Source: Thalassospira marina
Lineage (GTDB): Bacteria; Pseudomonadota; Alphaproteobacteria; Rhodospirillales; Thalassospiraceae
Length of the DNA stretch: 64,000 bases
Assembly (NCBI RefSeq): GCF_002844375.1
Contig: NZ_CP024199.1
Span: 4,070,001-4,134,000 of the forward strand
Direction of reading: 5' to 3'
Shown here: positions 42,369 through 50,726 of the stretch, piece after piece
Numbering within the stretch: position 1 is the first letter of the stretch
Layout: every line of letters begins with the position of its first letter
Made by a program: the position numbers and the translations under genes
The notes under the pieces: model-generated
What the model was told of the DNA's origin: nothing
Database searches by the model: none
Seen by the model: only the letters and a program-made list of their open reading frames with translations

Positions 42369-43100
42369 ATGGCCCACCCCGCCGAGCCCCAACGCTTTAC
42401 CGGCAGCGGAAAATTACGGCCGGAAGAACAGATTTATCAGGAAATGCTGGGCGCGATCCTTGATCGGCGCCTGGAACCGGGCATGAAGCTGGTCGAAGAA
42501 GACCTGGCAAAAACCTTTGGCGTCAGCCGTGCGCGCATCCGCGCTGCCTTTTTGCAACTGGCCCATGACAAGCTGATCAATCTGGTTCCCAATCGCGGTG
42601 CCTTTGTTGCCGAACCCACCATTGACGAAGCCATCGAGGTTTTTTCTGCCCGCCGCATGATCGAAGATGGCGTGGTGCGCAAAGTCACCGCGCAAATGAA
42701 TACCGATCGCGCCGAACAGATCCGCGCCCATCTGGCAGCCGAACACAAAGCCCACCATGACGGCGATCATCGCGCCGCGATTATTCTGTCGGGTGAATTT
42801 CACCTGCTGCTGGCGCGCCTTGCCAATAATCTGGTGATCGAGGAATTTTTGGAACGGCTGATTTTGCGAAGCTCGCTGATCATTGCGATGTATGAAAGCC
42901 CGCAACCTGCCGATTGTTCGCATGATGACCATGACGAATTGCTGCGCGCCCTGACCGGTGGCGACCCGGATGCCGCCGCAAGCTGCATGGCCCGCCACCT
43001 TGATAACATCCGCGACCGCCTGCAGCTTCACCGCGAAAAACCTGGCAAAACCGATTTCGCCAGCATATTCGGCCGCCAGCCAACCAGCAAAGCGGGCTGA
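42369..43100 (+). CDS. GntR-family regulator with FCD domain
   Basis: A 243-residue GntR transcription factor: winged helix at about 20-80 (QIYQEMLGAILDRRLEPGMK and VSRARIRAAFLQLAHDKL), then an all-helical FCD ligand domain with the His/Asp metal-site residues typical of the group (SGEFHLLLARLANN and CSHDDHDELLRAL). FCD domains bind small carboxylates or amino acid derivatives. It is divergent from the ABC transporter-racemase operon and the likely controller of it through the paired sites between. The ATG chosen has AGGAAAG nine bases upstream. Confidence 0.9.
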   Translation: MAHPAEPQRFTGSGKLRPEEQIYQEMLGAILDRRLEPGMKLVEEDLAKTFGVSRARIRAAFLQLAHDKLINLVPNRGAFVAEPTIDEAIEVFSARRMIEDGVVRKVTAQMNTDRAEQIRAHLAAEHKAHHDGDHRAAIILSGEFHLLLARLANNLVIEEFLERLILRSSLIIAMYESPQPADCSHDDHDELLRALTGGDPDAAASCMARHLDNIRDRLQLHREKPGKTDFASIFGRQPTSKAG

Positions 43101-43237
43101 CCGCCAAAACATCCAAGCACAAGTCTAACAGGCGCCCTTCCGGCGTGCGGCAGCAAACGCCCGGCGGGGCCTGCACAAACAAACTGCAGCCCTGTTATCA
43201 CCGACATTTACCGCCCCTCCAGCGGCAGGCAACCAAC

Positions 43238-43265
43238 AAAAAAGCCGGCTGCAAAAGCAACCGGC
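43238..43265 (-). terminator. Terminator of the tctCBA-ggt operon
   Basis: On the minus strand GCCGGTTGC-TTTT-GCAGCCGGC (one G-T pair) followed by six T, 55 bases after the gamma-glutamyltransferase stop. Confidence 0.85.
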
Positions 43266-43319
43266 CCCTTGTGCCCCGCAGGCCGGGAGGGTCTGCGGGA
43301 CGGTAAAATTCAATCGCGC

Positions 43320-44918
43320 CTAGAAGCCAACTGCACAGCCATCCTTGCGCGGATCGGACCCGGCAACATAGCCTGCATCGGTTTTGGCAATAAGCTGCGC
43401 ACCCCCAAAACCAAAATTGGTCTGATCCGGGGTTTCAACCAGAATATGGTGCCCCTTGGCCCGCAATGCGGCGATGGTTTCTTCGCCCAGCACATGCTCC
43501 ACCGCAACCTCAAGCCCGGAAATCGCCTGCCAGCGCGGGGCATCGGCGGCGGTTTGCGGGTCCTGACCCCAAAGCTGGGTGCGCAGGGTCATTTGCACAT
43601 GGCCCTGGGCCTGCATCGGACCACCCATGACACCAAAGCTCATGACCGGGTTGCCATCACTGCCCATTAAAAAGGCAGGAATAATGGTTTGGAACGGGCG
43701 CTTGCCACCGGCCACCTCGTTGGGATGGCCGGGTGTCAGCGAAAAGCCAAAACCACGGTTTTGCAGGCTGATCGATGTACCAGGCACCACAACCCCAGAA
43801 CCAAAACCCAGATAGTTGGACTGAATGAAGGACACCATCATGCCGTCTTCATCTGCCGCAGTGACATAAACCGTGCCCCCATGTTTGGGCGCACCAGCCT
43901 TGAAATCCTGCGCGCGAGCGGGATCAATCAACGCCGCCCGCGATTTCAGATAATCATCAGACAGCAGATGATCGACCGTTACATCGCGCATATGATCAAG
44001 ATCGGCGACATAGGTATGCAAATCAGCAAAGGCCAGCTTCATAGCCTCGATCTCAAGATGCAGGGCTTCGGGGTCATCCGGGCCAAACTGCTCAAGCTGG
44101 CAATGACGCAAAATTCCCAACGCCATCAGCGCCGAAATGCCCTGACCGTTTGGCGGAATTTCGTGCAGCACAACATCGCCATAGCTTTGCGAAATGGTGC
44201 CACACCAATCCACCGTGTGATTTGCAAGATCTTCTGCGCTTAGTGCGGCGCCATGTTCGCGGGCATGGGCAACAATTTTTTCTGCCAGACGCCCTTTGTA
44301 AAAACTGTCACCGCCGGTTTGGGCAATATCGCGCAGGCTTTCGGCCATTGCTGCATTTACAAAAAGTTCGCCTGCCTTTGGTGCCCGCCCGCCGGGCATA
44401 AAGGCCTCGGCAAAGCCGGGTTTGTCATGCAGGATTTTCGCGCCATTTTCCCAAAGCTGGGCAATGATCGGCGAAACGGCAAAGCCCTTGCTGGCATATT
44501 CAATGGCGGGCTCGAACAGCTTTTCAAAGGACAGTTTGCCGAATTTATCGGAAATCGCCCGCCAGGCCGAAACTGCACCGGGCACGGTGACAGATTCCCA
44601 CCCGCGCTGCGGCATTTTATCCTGCCCGGCAAACCGTTCGGGCGACCAGGCCGCCGGTGCACGGCCCGATGCATTAAGGCCATGCAATTCCTTGCCATCC
44701 CAAATGATGGCAAAGGCATCAGACCCCAGACCATTCCCGGTTGGTTCCACCACTGGCAGGGTAATGGCCGCCGCCAGCGCGGCATCGGCAGCATTGCCGC
44801 CTGCTGCCAGCATACGCAAACCCGCCTGTGCGGCCAACGGCTGGGATGTGGAAACGATATTGCGCGCCATCACCGGTGAACGGCGCGAGGCATAAAGCCC
44901 GTCGGCAGTGTATTTCAT
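43320..44918 (-). CDS. Gamma-glutamyltransferase-family Ntn hydrolase (YwrD-like)
   Basis: A 532-residue member of the gamma-glutamyltransferase family, which are made as one chain and cut themselves before a Thr that becomes the nucleophile. By alignment to the family this is Thr349 in HGGTVYVTAADEDG; the substrate loop GGPMQAQGHVQ is also present. The pattern TVYVTAAD is nearer to YwrD-like cytoplasmic members than to the secreted glutathione hydrolase. No signal peptide is seen. It is the last gene of an operon with a tripartite tricarboxylate transporter, so it may hydrolyse an imported gamma-glutamyl or related amide compound. The imported substrate is unknown. Confidence 0.88.
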   Translation of the reverse strand: MKYTADGLYASRRSPVMARNIVSTSQPLAAQAGLRMLAAGGNAADAALAAAITLPVVEPTGNGLGSDAFAIIWDGKELHGLNASGRAPAAWSPERFAGQDKMPQRGWESVTVPGAVSAWRAISDKFGKLSFEKLFEPAIEYASKGFAVSPIIAQLWENGAKILHDKPGFAEAFMPGGRAPKAGELFVNAAMAESLRDIAQTGGDSFYKGRLAEKIVAHAREHGAALSAEDLANHTVDWCGTISQSYGDVVLHEIPPNGQGISALMALGILRHCQLEQFGPDDPEALHLEIEAMKLAFADLHTYVADLDHMRDVTVDHLLSDDYLKSRAALIDPARAQDFKAGAPKHGGTVYVTAADEDGMMVSFIQSNYLGFGSGVVVPGTSISLQNRGFGFSLTPGHPNEVAGGKRPFQTIIPAFLMGSDGNPVMSFGVMGGPMQAQGHVQMTLRTQLWGQDPQTAADAPRWQAISGLEVAVEHVLGEETIAALRAKGHHILVETPDQTNFGFGGAQLIAKTDAGYVAGSDPRKDGCAVGF

Positions 44919-44939
44919 GGTTTATCCTCCTCGCAGCGC

Positions 44940-46454
44940 TCAGGCAGGGGCGCTATTTTTTCCGTTTTCGTTTTTGCGGCTTTTCCAGATGGACCGGATG
45001 CTAAACACAACCGACAGAACCGCCGCCGCCAGTAACAAAGCCGAAATGGGCCGGGTCAGAAATACCGTCCAGTCACCATCGCTCATCAATGCGCGGCGCA
45101 AATTGGTTTCGGCAATCGGGCCAAGGATAACCCCCAAAACCAGCGGTGCCAGCGGATAATCCAGACATTTCAAAATGTAACCGACCAGCCCGATCGCGCC
45201 GAGCAAATAAAGGTCGCTTACCCGGTTATTCAGCGCAAAGGCCCCGATCACACAGCAGATCATGACCGTTGGCACAATGAACTGTTTGGGAATGTCGGTA
45301 ACACGCAAAAACAGGCGCATTGATGCCACGCACACCACCAGCATCATGAAGCTGGCAACGGTTAGCGCGATAAACATGCCATAAACCAGATCGGCATGAT
45401 CAAGAATCAGGCGCGGACCAACACTCACCCCATGCACCATCAGCGATGCCATCAAAATCGCATCAACGGCCGAACCGGGAATACCCAGCGAAATCAGCGG
45501 AATAAGCCCGCCGCCCGCCGTTGCGGAATTCCCCGCTTCCGAGGCCACAACCCCGTCCGCCGTGCCTTGGCCAAAGGCCTCGGGTGTTTTGGAACTGCGT
45601 TTGGCCTGATCATAGGCCAGCAGATTGGCAATTGAGCCACCTGCGCCAGGCAGCGCCCCGATCACTACACCCACCATCGATGAGCGCAGCAGGTTTACCG
45701 GGCGCATCAGCACTTCACGCATGACTTCCCAGGTTTTGAAATCAATGCTTTTGGGGATCAGCGCGTGATTGACCTTTTTGCCATGAATCTCGACCTCGCC
45801 CAGAAGCTGGCTGATGGCGAAAATACCAATCAGCACAACAAGAAACGGCAAACCCGGTGCCAACAGGTCCATATCGAATGTCAGGCGCGGACGGCCCATC
45901 ATCGGGTCCGGGCCAATGGTGGCAATGCCCAGGCCGATCACACCGGCAATCAAACCGCGGATCAGCGAATTACCCACCAGACTGGCAACAATGGTCAGGG
46001 CAAAAACGATCAGCGAAAAATATTCCCACGGGCCAAGGCGCACGGCCACAACCGCCAAAGGCGGGGCAGCAACAATCAGAACAACTGTCGAAATCAGCGT
46101 TCCGAAAAACGACGCCCACACACCAAGCGACAGGGCACGCCCCGGTTCGCCCTTGCGGGCCATGGGGAAGGCATCAAAGGTGGTGGCAACCGAACTTGGC
46201 GTGCCGGGAATCCCAAGCAGCGCCGCACTGATCAGCCCGCCGGTATAACCACCGACATAAACCGACAGCATCACCGAAATGCCCTGCAATGGCTCCATGG
46301 CAAAGGTCAGCGGCAATGTCAGGATAATTGCCATCGTAACGGTAAAACCGGGGATCGCGGCTGCAACAATGCCAGCCACCGAACCGATCAACATGTAAAT
46401 CAGGGTATCAAAGGCAAAAACCTGATGGGCACCCTGCAAAAAAGCATCCAGCAT
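44940..46454 (-). CDS. tctA: Tripartite tricarboxylate transporter large permease
   Basis: Integral membrane subunit of 504 residues with about eleven or twelve hydrophobic segments and the TctA landmarks IAAAIPGFTVTMAIILTLPL near the start and VIGALPGAGGSIANLLAYDQ and GLIPLISLGIPGSAVDA in the middle. It forms the transport channel with TctB and receives substrate from the periplasmic TctC, using an ion gradient. The group imports citrate, other carboxylates or aromatic acids. It lies 21 bases upstream of the gamma-glutamyltransferase gene and 39 after tctB. Confidence 0.93.
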   Translation of the reverse strand: MLDAFLQGAHQVFAFDTLIYMLIGSVAGIVAAAIPGFTVTMAIILTLPLTFAMEPLQGISVMLSVYVGGYTGGLISAALLGIPGTPSSVATTFDAFPMARKGEPGRALSLGVWASFFGTLISTVVLIVAAPPLAVVAVRLGPWEYFSLIVFALTIVASLVGNSLIRGLIAGVIGLGIATIGPDPMMGRPRLTFDMDLLAPGLPFLVVLIGIFAISQLLGEVEIHGKKVNHALIPKSIDFKTWEVMREVLMRPVNLLRSSMVGVVIGALPGAGGSIANLLAYDQAKRSSKTPEAFGQGTADGVVASEAGNSATAGGGLIPLISLGIPGSAVDAILMASLMVHGVSVGPRLILDHADLVYGMFIALTVASFMMLVVCVASMRLFLRVTDIPKQFIVPTVMICCVIGAFALNNRVSDLYLLGAIGLVGYILKCLDYPLAPLVLGVILGPIAETNLRRALMSDGDWTVFLTRPISALLLAAAVLSVVFSIRSIWKSRKNENGKNSAPA

Positions 46455-46493
46455 ATGTTTGAACTTTCAGCGGAATTATCCGTATGGGGCTGC

Positions 46494-47045
46494 CTAAAAG
46501 GCAATCAGGACGCCACGGGGCAAAAACACGTTGAAAACATCGGCAAACAGCGCATTTAACCCAAAGGAAAACACCAGTGCCGCGATGATCGACTGGATCA
46601 CCGTTTTGCGTGTCACACCGGCAATGAGCAATTGCGTGACCAGCAAAAAGCCGAATGTCGCCAGCGAAAAGCCCAGAACCGGCAACACCGCCAGATACAC
46701 CACCAGCAAACCATAAATGGCAAAGGATACGCGACGGATGCGCAACCAGCGACCAAAGGCATAAACAGCTTCGGGCATGCCGCCATTACGTTGGATTTCC
46801 ACAAGCGACCGCAGAACGGCAAACAGGCACAAAACCGCCAGAACGATAAAGACCAGCTTGGGAAAAGACCCAGCCCCCAATGGCTCCCAGCGTGATGCCG
46901 GCAGGGAGGATGCCCGCCAGGCACAAAAAACCGCAATGCCCCCAAAAACAAGATAGGAAACCAGCCGGGCCAGCTCATTTCTGGCCCGCGTGGCAGCGGA
47001 TGCCTGCGCATCCACTACCGCCGGGTTCTCGGTTTCGGCACTCAT
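46494..47045 (-). CDS. tctB: Tripartite tricarboxylate transporter small permease
   Basis: Small membrane subunit of 183 residues with four hydrophobic segments (about 28-45, 58-80, 110-135 and 140-180), the DxxGxxxxLxxxAW-like layout of TctB being only loosely visible (GGIAVFCAWRASSLPASRWE). It overlaps the end of tctC by four bases, showing translational coupling. With TctA it makes the membrane part of a carboxylate importer. Low conservation is normal for this subunit; the assignment rests on size, topology and position between tctC and tctA. Confidence 0.85.
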   Translation of the reverse strand: MSAETENPAVVDAQASAATRARNELARLVSYLVFGGIAVFCAWRASSLPASRWEPLGAGSFPKLVFIVLAVLCLFAVLRSLVEIQRNGGMPEAVYAFGRWLRIRRVSFAIYGLLVVYLAVLPVLGFSLATFGFLLVTQLLIAGVTRKTVIQSIIAALVFSFGLNALFADVFNVFLPRGVLIAF

Positions 47046-47989
47046 CCCTGAAGCTTGCCGACCAGCTTGGTTACGTCGGCATCAAGTTTTTCAAGATAGG
47101 CTTTATAGTCTTCCTCGCCGACAAAGACATTTGCCGAACCGGCATTTTTCATCTTGGTCTTGATGTCATCAAGGGACATGGCCTTTTTCAGATCATCAGC
47201 CAGCTTGTCAACGATCGGCTGGGGCGTGCCTTTGGGCAGGACAACCCCACGGGTCACGGCCATTTCAAGGTCATAACCCTGTTCTTTCATGGTCGGAACA
47301 TCGGGTTCTTCGGCGGTGCGTTCCTGGGTGCCGACACCAGCAAAAACCAGATCGCCGTTTTTAACAAATTCACCCGCAGATGCCACATCGCCAATGGCGA
47401 TATCAATATTACCGCCCACCAGCGCGCGAATACGCTGCCCGGTATCACGGAAACCGACATAGCTGAACTGAACGCCAAGGGCATCTTCGATCATGGCCAT
47501 GTGCAAATGCGGCACACCGCCCAGTGTCACACCCGCGCGCACCTTGCCCGGATGGGCCTTGGCATAGGCCTTCAGTTCTTCAAGATTTTTGAAATTGTCG
47601 TTTTTCGACAGGGTCAGATATTGCGGTGACGATGCCACCAGCGCGACAGGAATGAAGCTGTCCCAGTCCAGATCGGTAATGCCGGTTTTATTGGCTGTCA
47701 GCAAACCTTCATGGATTTGCGAAATCGTATAGCCATCCGCCGGGCGCTTGGCGAATTCCTTCAGGCCGACCGTACCGCCCACACCGGGCATATTGATAAT
47801 CGGCACCGGCTGACCGGTAACTTCCGACAGGCCCTGACCCACAATACGCATCAGGGTATCACTGCCGCCACCCGGGCCCCAGGGAACGATGAATTCGATT
47901 GGTTTGCTTGGGTAATCCTGTGCCATGACGGGTGAAAGCGCTGCTGCAGCCACCATAATCCCCGCCGCCATCGCCAATTTGCGAAGCAT
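47042..47989 (-). CDS. tctC: Tripartite tricarboxylate transporter substrate-binding protein
   Basis: Periplasmic Bug-family receptor of 315 residues. The signal peptide (core about 6-20, cleavage near PVMAQD) is followed by the family start YPSKPIEFIVPWGPGGGSDT and the inner motif VNMPG-like INMPGVGGTVG, GVPHLHMAMIEDALG and FVKNGDLVFAGVGTQ. Bug proteins bind carboxylates, often through amide contacts with two carboxyl oxygens. The ATG has an AGGAGGCTGGAG site. It is the first gene of the operon tctC-tctB-tctA-ggt. Confidence 0.93.
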   Translation of the reverse strand: MLRKLAMAAGIMVAAAALSPVMAQDYPSKPIEFIVPWGPGGGSDTLMRIVGQGLSEVTGQPVPIINMPGVGGTVGLKEFAKRPADGYTISQIHEGLLTANKTGITDLDWDSFIPVALVASSPQYLTLSKNDNFKNLEELKAYAKAHPGKVRAGVTLGGVPHLHMAMIEDALGVQFSYVGFRDTGQRIRALVGGNIDIAIGDVASAGEFVKNGDLVFAGVGTQERTAEEPDVPTMKEQGYDLEMAVTRGVVLPKGTPQPIVDKLADDLKKAMSLDDIKTKMKNAGSANVFVGEEDYKAYLEKLDADVTKLVGKLQG

Positions 47990-48225
47990 TTCTCCAGCCT
48001 CCTGATAAGTGGTTTTTCATTTCCTCAAACCATTTTAATCATGGTTCGTTATTTTTATGCGATTATTGTTTGCACCTTCATTGCTGCGACGCAAGCATTA
48101 AAAACACAAATTCGCCACAAAAGGCCAAAAATCCCTTCGCAACTGCGAAATATCTATACAATTTTAGGATTTTATGATTAGAACCATTAACAGATTAAAT
48201 CAAAATTGGTTTGGATTGGTTCATT
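47990..48225. promoter_or_regulatory. Divergent region between tctC and the TauE/SafE exporter, with an inverted repeat
   Basis: An AT-rich 236-base region with AACCAT-N7-ATGGTT at 48028-48046, about 40 bases from the tctC start. It may be an operator for the GntR-type regulator encoded at 49108; there is no direct proof. Confidence 0.4.
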
Positions 48226-49059
48226 ATGATCGACATGGGAAGTGGCGCGCATCTTTATCTGGTCTGGGGTGGCGCCATGCTGTTTGCCGGTGTTGTCGGC
48301 GGCATTATGGCCGGCCTTTTGGGCGTTGGCGGCGGCATTGTTATTGTGCCGGTGCTGTATCACTTCCTGTCGGTCATGGGGGTGGATGAAAGCATGCGCA
48401 TGCAGATTGCGGTTGCCACATCCCTGACCACGATTATCGCCACTGCCCTGTCATCCACCCGCAGCCATTACAAAAAGGGTGCGGTGGATATCGGCCTGTT
48501 AAAAAGCTGGGGACCGGCCATTATTGTTGGCGTCATTATCGGCACCGCCATTGGCGGGCATGTTGATGGCCGCGTGCTGACCGGCGTTTTTGCCGTGGTC
48601 GCGTTGCTGGTGGCGGCAAACATGATGCTAGCCCGTGACAGGTCGGGTGAATCGCAAAAGAACCCGCCCCGGTCGGTCTGGGCAACCCTGGGCGTTCTGG
48701 CAGGCGGGCTTTCTGCCATGATGGGCATTGGCGGGGGCACCATTTGCGTCCCGCTGCTTAATTTTATGGGCTATGACATCCGCAAGGCCGTTGGCACGGC
48801 ATCGGCCATCGGCCTGATCATCGCCCTGCCCGGCACCATTGGTTATGCCATGTCCGGTATTGGCATTGACGGGCGCCCGCCCTTTTCCGTTGGCTATGTC
48901 AATGTGCTTGCCGCTGCCCTGCTTATTCCCATGACAGTTCTATGCGCCCCGGTCGGCGCACGCATTGCACATTCCATTCCCCAGCGTGCATTGCGCATCT
49001 GTTTTGGGCTTTTCCTGCTGATTACATCAATTCGCATGTTCCACGACCTGTTTTTTTGA
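48226..49059 (+). CDS. TauE/SafE-family membrane exporter
   Basis: A 277-residue membrane protein with about eight hydrophobic segments and the paired family motifs GVVGGIMAGLLGVGGGIVIVP near the N-terminus and GGLSAMMGIGGGTICVPLL in the second half, an internal repeat characteristic of TauE/SafE proteins. Members export sulfite, sulfoacetate or other small organic anions. The ATG was preferred to an in-frame TTG five codons earlier; the ribosome binding site is weak. It is divergent from tctC and 48 bases before a GntR gene that may control it. Confidence 0.88.
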   Translation: MIDMGSGAHLYLVWGGAMLFAGVVGGIMAGLLGVGGGIVIVPVLYHFLSVMGVDESMRMQIAVATSLTTIIATALSSTRSHYKKGAVDIGLLKSWGPAIIVGVIIGTAIGGHVDGRVLTGVFAVVALLVAANMMLARDRSGESQKNPPRSVWATLGVLAGGLSAMMGIGGGTICVPLLNFMGYDIRKAVGTASAIGLIIALPGTIGYAMSGIGIDGRPPFSVGYVNVLAAALLIPMTVLCAPVGARIAHSIPQRALRICFGLFLLITSIRMFHDLFF

Positions 49060-49107
49060 TAGGTCATTGCACCTGTAACGTGACACCCAACAAGAAAAAC
49101 AACCGCC

Positions 49108-49779
49108 ATGAACAATATCTCAACCCAGGGACTGGCCGAAACGCTGCGCACTGCGTTTGACCAGGGCCAATATGTCGAAAATGGCCGCGTCATTGCCGAA
49201 CGCACCCTGGCCGAAAAGCTTGATGTTGGCCGCCGCGCACTACGCAAGGCGCTTGACCAACTGGAAACCGATGGCCTGATCTGGCGCCGCCAGGGTCAGG
49301 GCACCTTTGTTGGCACACCACCAACCCCGCGCCTGCGCCGCCTCGAAGGCCTGGCAACCAAAACCAGCCCCTTTGAAATTATGGAAGTAAGGCTGGAAAT
49401 CGAACCTTCGATGGCCCGCTTTGCCGCCCTGCGTGCCTCGCAAGCCGATATTGATGCCATGCGCACCATGGTCGAAAACGCCGCCAATGCCAAAAACCAG
49501 GCCGACTACGAAAAATGGGATTCCGCCTTTCACCAGAAACTGGCCGAAAGTGTGCGCAACACCCTGTTTCTGGCCGTGTTTGAAGCCGTAAATGCCGTGC
49601 GCCGTGATGCCGCCTGGTCACGTATGCGCGAAAGTTCGCATTCCGACCGGCTGATCAGCACCCTGTCCGACCAGCACCGCAATATTGTCGATGCCATCGA
49701 ACAGCGCGATCCCGGCCGCGCCGAAGAAGCCATGCGCATCCACCTTTCCCAGGTTGAACGCGCCCTGCATCAAAACTGA
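49108..49779 (+). CDS. GntR-family regulator with FCD domain
   Basis: A 223-residue transcription factor. The DNA-binding part (about 5-70) includes AERTLAEKLDVGRRALRKAL and DGLIWRRQGQGTFVG, and the FCD ligand domain follows with MEVRLEIEPSMARFAALRAS, DSAFHQKLAES and the C-terminal QHRNIVDAIEQRDPGRAEEA with its conserved metal-site His residues. It is in line with the TauE/SafE gene and close to tctCBA-ggt, so either could be regulated. Distinct from the FCD-GntR at 42369. Confidence 0.9.
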   Translation: MNNISTQGLAETLRTAFDQGQYVENGRVIAERTLAEKLDVGRRALRKALDQLETDGLIWRRQGQGTFVGTPPTPRLRRLEGLATKTSPFEIMEVRLEIEPSMARFAALRASQADIDAMRTMVENAANAKNQADYEKWDSAFHQKLAESVRNTLFLAVFEAVNAVRRDAAWSRMRESSHSDRLISTLSDQHRNIVDAIEQRDPGRAEEAMRIHLSQVERALHQN

Positions 49780-50726
49780 TCATCACCCCCGCAAGCTATC
49801 AAACCGGCGCAAACCCCGCCTTAATGACAGCGCTACTTTCCCAAGCCCCCACTTTCCTGACCCGGCCCGCCTCCCCACCTCTCGCGCCCCTTATCCCTCA
49901 CCAATTTTCCCGGCCGTGCTGCCCCTCCGTCGCGGCGCATATCACCTAACGCAGAAATGTCCCAAGCTGCCCCTGCTATTTTGCCTGTTGCGTCCACTCT
50001 CAAAATCGATGGCTCCCTGACAGCCCCTATGCACCCGACGATCACTTCGTGATTTTTTGTTTCGGCCATATAAATCACTGCCCGCACTATCTTTCAGCGC
50101 CCCCAACCCAGCGTCAAAACCGTTCACAAACCTGCTTTTAGCGGGCTGCTTACGCGTGTTTACAGGTCTTACGCCCTTCTGCCATCCTGGCAGTTGGCAA
50201 CCGGTTGTTCTGCGCACGCCGCGATCCGGCAAAAGATATGCCTTCGCGCAAACGGCATCGCAGCAGAAATGCCGCACGGCCCTGTGGATCGGGCTGTATT
50301 TTTCACAGTGCCAGATCCGCCAAATTCCTCATCTTTTTTGAAGTGATAAAATTGCATATAATATTCGTACGTAATTTCCCTGTCCGGGATGCTTCATATG
50401 CAATTGTTATCATGGCAAATTTGAATATCAGGCCGATTTCCGGCATCGCGAATTGATGTCAACCGCATTACTTTTCATATGATGACTTTACAAGCCACGG
50501 TCTGCCTCATACATTCCCGTCAGCAAACACCCGTCCGGATCAGGCGCGCCGGATGACTGGGTTTATCTGTAAGGCCACGATAGCCCCGCAGATAGAACAG
50601 ACGGGCTGGGCACCATATGGTTACAGGCACGGTCAACTGGCCATTGCCCACCAGGAGGCAGCCCTTTGGTCCTTGTGCGCGCCCCCTGGATAACGGATGC
50701 ACAGATCCAACCCACAGGAGAACCCG
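49780..50726. other. Long gene-free stretch before the ketoglutarate-semialdehyde-type dehydrogenase
   Basis: About 950 bases with no frame that reads like a protein. It contains a small hairpin followed by T (ATCAC-TTC-GTGAT then T6, about 50041-50059) and an inverted repeat AATTGCATAT/ATATGCAATT (50350-50359 with 50396-50405) about 320 bases before the next gene. The promoter of that gene must lie here. Confidence 0.5.

Noticed and set aside
49833..50277. Two minus-strand frames of 84 and 111 codons
   Set aside because: Composition is that of chance translation of a purine-rich strand, with no domain, no ribosome binding site and no consistent codon bias.
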